The position numbers and the translations under genes are program-made. From Candidatus Binatus soli (lineage in GTDB: Bacteria; Desulfobacterota; Binatia; Binatales; Binataceae): a stretch of 64,000 nucleotides of DNA. How positions within the stretch are numbered: the first letter of the stretch is position 1; every line of letters starts with the position of its first letter. The notes under the pieces were generated by a model, which ran no database searches, was not told where the DNA came from, and worked only from the letters and a program-made list of their open reading frames with translations. The DNA lies in NCBI GenBank assembly GCA_002479255.1, contig DLMJ01000032.1, forward strand, positions 155,967 to 219,966, given 5' to 3'. Below are positions 61,543-64,000 of this stretch, one piece after another.

Positions 61543-63420
61543 TCAAGGTGGCGGCGCCGCGGACGGGGGAGATACGCAAACGAAGTTGGCCGCGTCTTTC
61601 GTGGCGCCGGTACCATTGTAGCGGGTCTGCTGCGGATAGGGGCAAATCGGGCGAGTTCCCCCGGTCGGAAAGTTCTGTGCAACGCGGGGATCGAACGGCG
61701 CACCGCGGGGAAACGGCGAAGAGGTATTGGTGTTCGCGGCGATAATTTTATCCGGCGCCTTGTCGTCCTCCACCCAGTTCGTAATCGCGGTCAGGACGTT
61801 GGCGCTGAAGCTGTCGGTCGCCGGCCCGCCGCCACAGTGCGCCATGTTCGGGATCATGAACAATCTGGCGAAGTCCTGCGCATGGCCACCCATCGCCAGG
61901 TTCACCTTGTTGTAATAGTTAATCAGGTCAACGCCCGAGAAGATGCCGTCATTTACCGAGTCGTACATGATCATCTTGCCGCGATGGCGGAACGGGAAAA
62001 GGAATGGGGACGGCCCCGAGGGAGTCCCGGTCATGAAATCCGTTGAACTCTTCAGATAGCCGCACGTGGTCGCGAATATCTTCGGCGCGTCGGTATCGAA
62101 ATTGTAGTTGAAGGCGAAGGCCTCCTGGGAGTCGGGACCTGCAACAGGAGTCACCACCGGTGGCGTCGTAAAGACCATGGCAATCCCCCCGGCCCCTTGC
62201 GTGAGGTTTTTGGCCGTGTTGGTGGTCGGCGGCAATTGCGGGATAGCGACGTTCCAGGCTCCCCAGCCCAAGACAATTTCCGAGAGCGGATCCCAAATGC
62301 CGGCGTCCCAAAACCATCTCGAGTAGAGCGGCTTGCCATGCGAGTTCGTGGGACCCGCGTAGATCCGCTTCAGCGCGGCCACCTGCGCCGCCGTAAGGCA
62401 CTGGCCGCCGTGCGGCGTATTGCCATGGGCGCCGCCGGGGCTGCATGTGTACGCCGCCAGCGCCGGGTAGACCAGTTTATTAGTGCATGCCGTGTAGTCG
62501 TCTATGATGCCGTCGACGAGCCCGTCGAGCCCGTCGCATGCGCTGAGAATCGCGGCCGAGGCAACCTCCAGATCTTGCGTCGGGAATGTTGGCGGCAGTA
62601 AAGGCTGGCCATTGCTGTCCATGCCGGTCGCGAGCGGCGCAAGCTGTTGCTCGTTCCAAGCCTCGGCGATCCCTGCGCGGGGCAGGTCGAAGCCGGGATT
62701 TCCCGCCACCAGGCCGTCGAACATCTCCGGGTCTCGATACGCCGCGACTATCGTATCGCGTCCGCCATTCGAACAGCCCCACAGATATGAGTATCGGGGA
62801 CCCTGGCCATAGTATCGCGCGATAATTTGCTTGGAGATGGCCGTGGTCCGCTCGATGCCTTTGTATCCGTAGTCCACCCGTGCCTGCTCATCGATGCCGA
62901 AATGAGCCGTGCCTCCCTTATTGCTGTCGTCGTCGTCGGCCCAGTCGAACGCGGGGTTTATGGGTGCGTCCTCGTGGCCGCCGTCATCCGCGGCGACCGC
63001 CCAGCCCTGGCTCAGTTCGGTGCCGGCGCTTCCTTGCGGGCTTGTGACGGATCCGTCGGTGCCGCTGCCGCCCTCCATCTCGAAGCGGCCAACCCAGCTA
63101 TCGGGCAGGTTGAGCTCGAATCCGATACCGTAGGTGAAATGGTCGGGATCCTGGGTGCTGACGCGCTTGTCGATCACCCCGATGACAGTGCAGTAGTTGC
63201 CGCTGGCGCTAATGAACTCGGACGCGCTTATGATCTGGGTCTTGGCCAGCGACAGGCTGGCCAGATCTGCGCATGTCATCACGGGCGTGATGGCGGCGGC
63301 GCCGACCGAAGCCGGCGCGAATGCGATCGGCCCCAGCAGTGCTGCGACCAGAATGCCGCCGGCCAGTCCAATTCCGCGGCCGCCGAAGAGACTCCCGCAA
63401 GGCGCTGAATGGGTACTCAT
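61543..63420 (-). CDS. Tannase/feruloyl esterase-family protein
   Basis: 625 residues from the ATG at 63420, which has GGAAGGAG just upstream; the frame is open 15 codons further. A signal peptide ends near GAAAI. Tannase family marks are YLWGCSNGGRDTIVAA near 235 with the nucleophilic serine between Cys and Asn, and IPNMAHCGGGPATDSF near 550 with the catalytic histidine, paired with a cysteine as in the CS-D-HC arrangement. An AGKI-type start TCADLASLSL is typical. It hydrolyses esters of aromatic acids such as gallate or ferulate outside the cytoplasm. Confidence 0.9.
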   Translation of the reverse strand: MSTHSAPCGSLFGGRGIGLAGGILVAALLGPIAFAPASVGAAAITPVMTCADLASLSLAKTQIISASEFISASGNYCTVIGVIDKRVSTQDPDHFTYGIGFELNLPDSWVGRFEMEGGSGTDGSVTSPQGSAGTELSQGWAVAADDGGHEDAPINPAFDWADDDDSNKGGTAHFGIDEQARVDYGYKGIERTTAISKQIIARYYGQGPRYSYLWGCSNGGRDTIVAAYRDPEMFDGLVAGNPGFDLPRAGIAEAWNEQQLAPLATGMDSNGQPLLPPTFPTQDLEVASAAILSACDGLDGLVDGIIDDYTACTNKLVYPALAAYTCSPGGAHGNTPHGGQCLTAAQVAALKRIYAGPTNSHGKPLYSRWFWDAGIWDPLSEIVLGWGAWNVAIPQLPPTTNTAKNLTQGAGGIAMVFTTPPVVTPVAGPDSQEAFAFNYNFDTDAPKIFATTCGYLKSSTDFMTGTPSGPSPFLFPFRHRGKMIMYDSVNDGIFSGVDLINYYNKVNLAMGGHAQDFARLFMIPNMAHCGGGPATDSFSANVLTAITNWVEDDKAPDKIIAANTNTSSPFPRGAPFDPRVAQNFPTGGTRPICPYPQQTRYNGTGATKDAANFVCVSPPSAAPPP

Positions 63421-63639
63421 CGAAGCTCCTTCCCGGTTAGAGTCCCGAATGGGGTCGCGCCGCAATTGGCGCGGCGAGTCTCAACCGCTTGTCCCGGCTG
63501 TGCGTGAGATGTTCTGTCCACGACTGGTAGAGAAATCGCAACTGTTTGTCAATGAAATGTTTTCATATTAGTTAGAAAACGGAAATCCGGGCTAATCGCC
63601 TATCGCGATTGTTTCGCGCCGAAGAATCGACAGGTTCTC

Positions 63640-63882
63640 TCAAGAGCAAAGGCCGTTGAGCTCTGGTTCCCTCCGAATCGCTTCCCAGGTGTCAATGATA
63701 CGCAGAAACGACTGAGCTCGTGTGATTGCCACGTTCATCTTAGCCCGCCGCGTCACTTCATCTTCCTGGCCACGCAACGAAAGGTCCGTAACGATCACCA
63801 CAGGACGTTCTAGACCCTTGAAGCGGTAGACACTGTCCGCAACAACTTTGTTCTTCACTCGCGCGTCGTCCGCTCGAACCAA
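63640..63882 (-). pseudogene. C-terminal fragment of a UvrD-like superfamily 1 helicase
   Basis: About 80 codons contain VYRFKGLERPVVIVTDLS and MNVAITRAQSFLRII, which match motifs V-VI of UvrD/Rep-type helicases. Reading on toward the right edge, this frame loses protein character, while another frame continues as LVLTGNSQDE and AKLAIDILILGVKTEIPAWF up to a TGA near 63860. A frameshift near 63865 is therefore likely. The gene runs past the window edge, so it may be broken or the sequence may hold an error. Confidence 0.6.
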
Positions 63883-64000
63883 GCCGGAATTTCCGTTTTG
63901 ACACCTAGGATAAGGATGTCTATAGCCAGCTTCGCCCTGTAGCGCAGGCGATCGCTAACGCATCGAGGTTCGTCCTGGCTGTTCCCCGTCAGCACAAGTT

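Overview
The window looks like a 64 kb piece of a GC-rich Gram-negative chromosome. Evidence includes outer-membrane-type proteins, lipoproteins, a PBP1B-type peptidoglycan synthase, an ADP-heptose-type GT9 glycosyltransferase, a prepilin peptidase and HtrA. The core gene order (thpR-recA; htpX, DUF1844, htrA, PBP1B, TPR, tsaD, rsmA, mutM, prepilin peptidase, tmk, holB, ricT, metG, tatD) resembles the old deltaproteobacterial / Desulfobacterota / Binatota part of the tree. A B12-dependent ribonucleotide reductase and a B12-type radical SAM protein suggest a cobalamin-using soil or sediment organism. The phylum is inferred from gene content only. I see no rRNA, tRNA or CRISPR array.

Layout. 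1-7.1 kb (minus): a very large cyclic beta-glucan synthase-like protein that runs off the left edge. 7.4-9.3 kb (minus): a divergent pyruvate kinase-like protein. 9.5-13.3 kb: an RluA-type pseudouridine synthase, an orphan Hpt protein, a small basic AT-hook-like protein and a B12-type radical SAM enzyme. 13.4-17.9 kb: an island-like block with a broken msrA at its left edge and palindromic repeats at its right. It carries a ZIP transporter, a secreted small protein, an outer-membrane protein, a TlpA thioredoxin, a SCO copper chaperone and a stand-alone CuA-domain protein whose CuA site lacks a histidine. 18.1-27.4 kb: nrdJ, a DciA-like protein, a D-aminoacylase-type amidohydrolase, a TIR-NTPase-TPR protein (defence candidate) and a HEAT-repeat protein.

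27.4-47.5 kb is a dense, mostly plus-strand housekeeping block. It covers recombination (recA), envelope quality control (htpX, htrA), peptidoglycan synthesis, tRNA and rRNA modification (tsaD, rsmA), base-excision repair (mutM), pilin processing, dTMP synthesis, replication clamp loading, RicT, MetG and TatD. One glutathione S-transferase on the opposite strand interrupts it. 47.5-51.0 kb has an NnrU-like membrane protein, an ECF sigma factor coupled to an unusual Ada-like repair protein whose zinc domain sits at the C-terminus, and three tandem glycine-zipper lipoproteins.

51.2-64 kb is accessory in character. It holds a secreted cyclase, a DOMON-like protein, a coupled DUF1460 / two-module GT2 / DUF4922 / SpoIID cluster (probable peptidoglycan or muropeptide function), a glycine-rich lipoprotein, remnants of IS21 and IS1380 transposases, a secreted histidine-phosphatase-like protein, a bacterial ionotropic glutamate-receptor homologue, a tannase-family esterase and a helicase C-terminal fragment. 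The strongest candidates for something new are the sigma factor / inverted Ada pair, the altered CuA protein in its metal island, and the four-gene cell-wall cluster.
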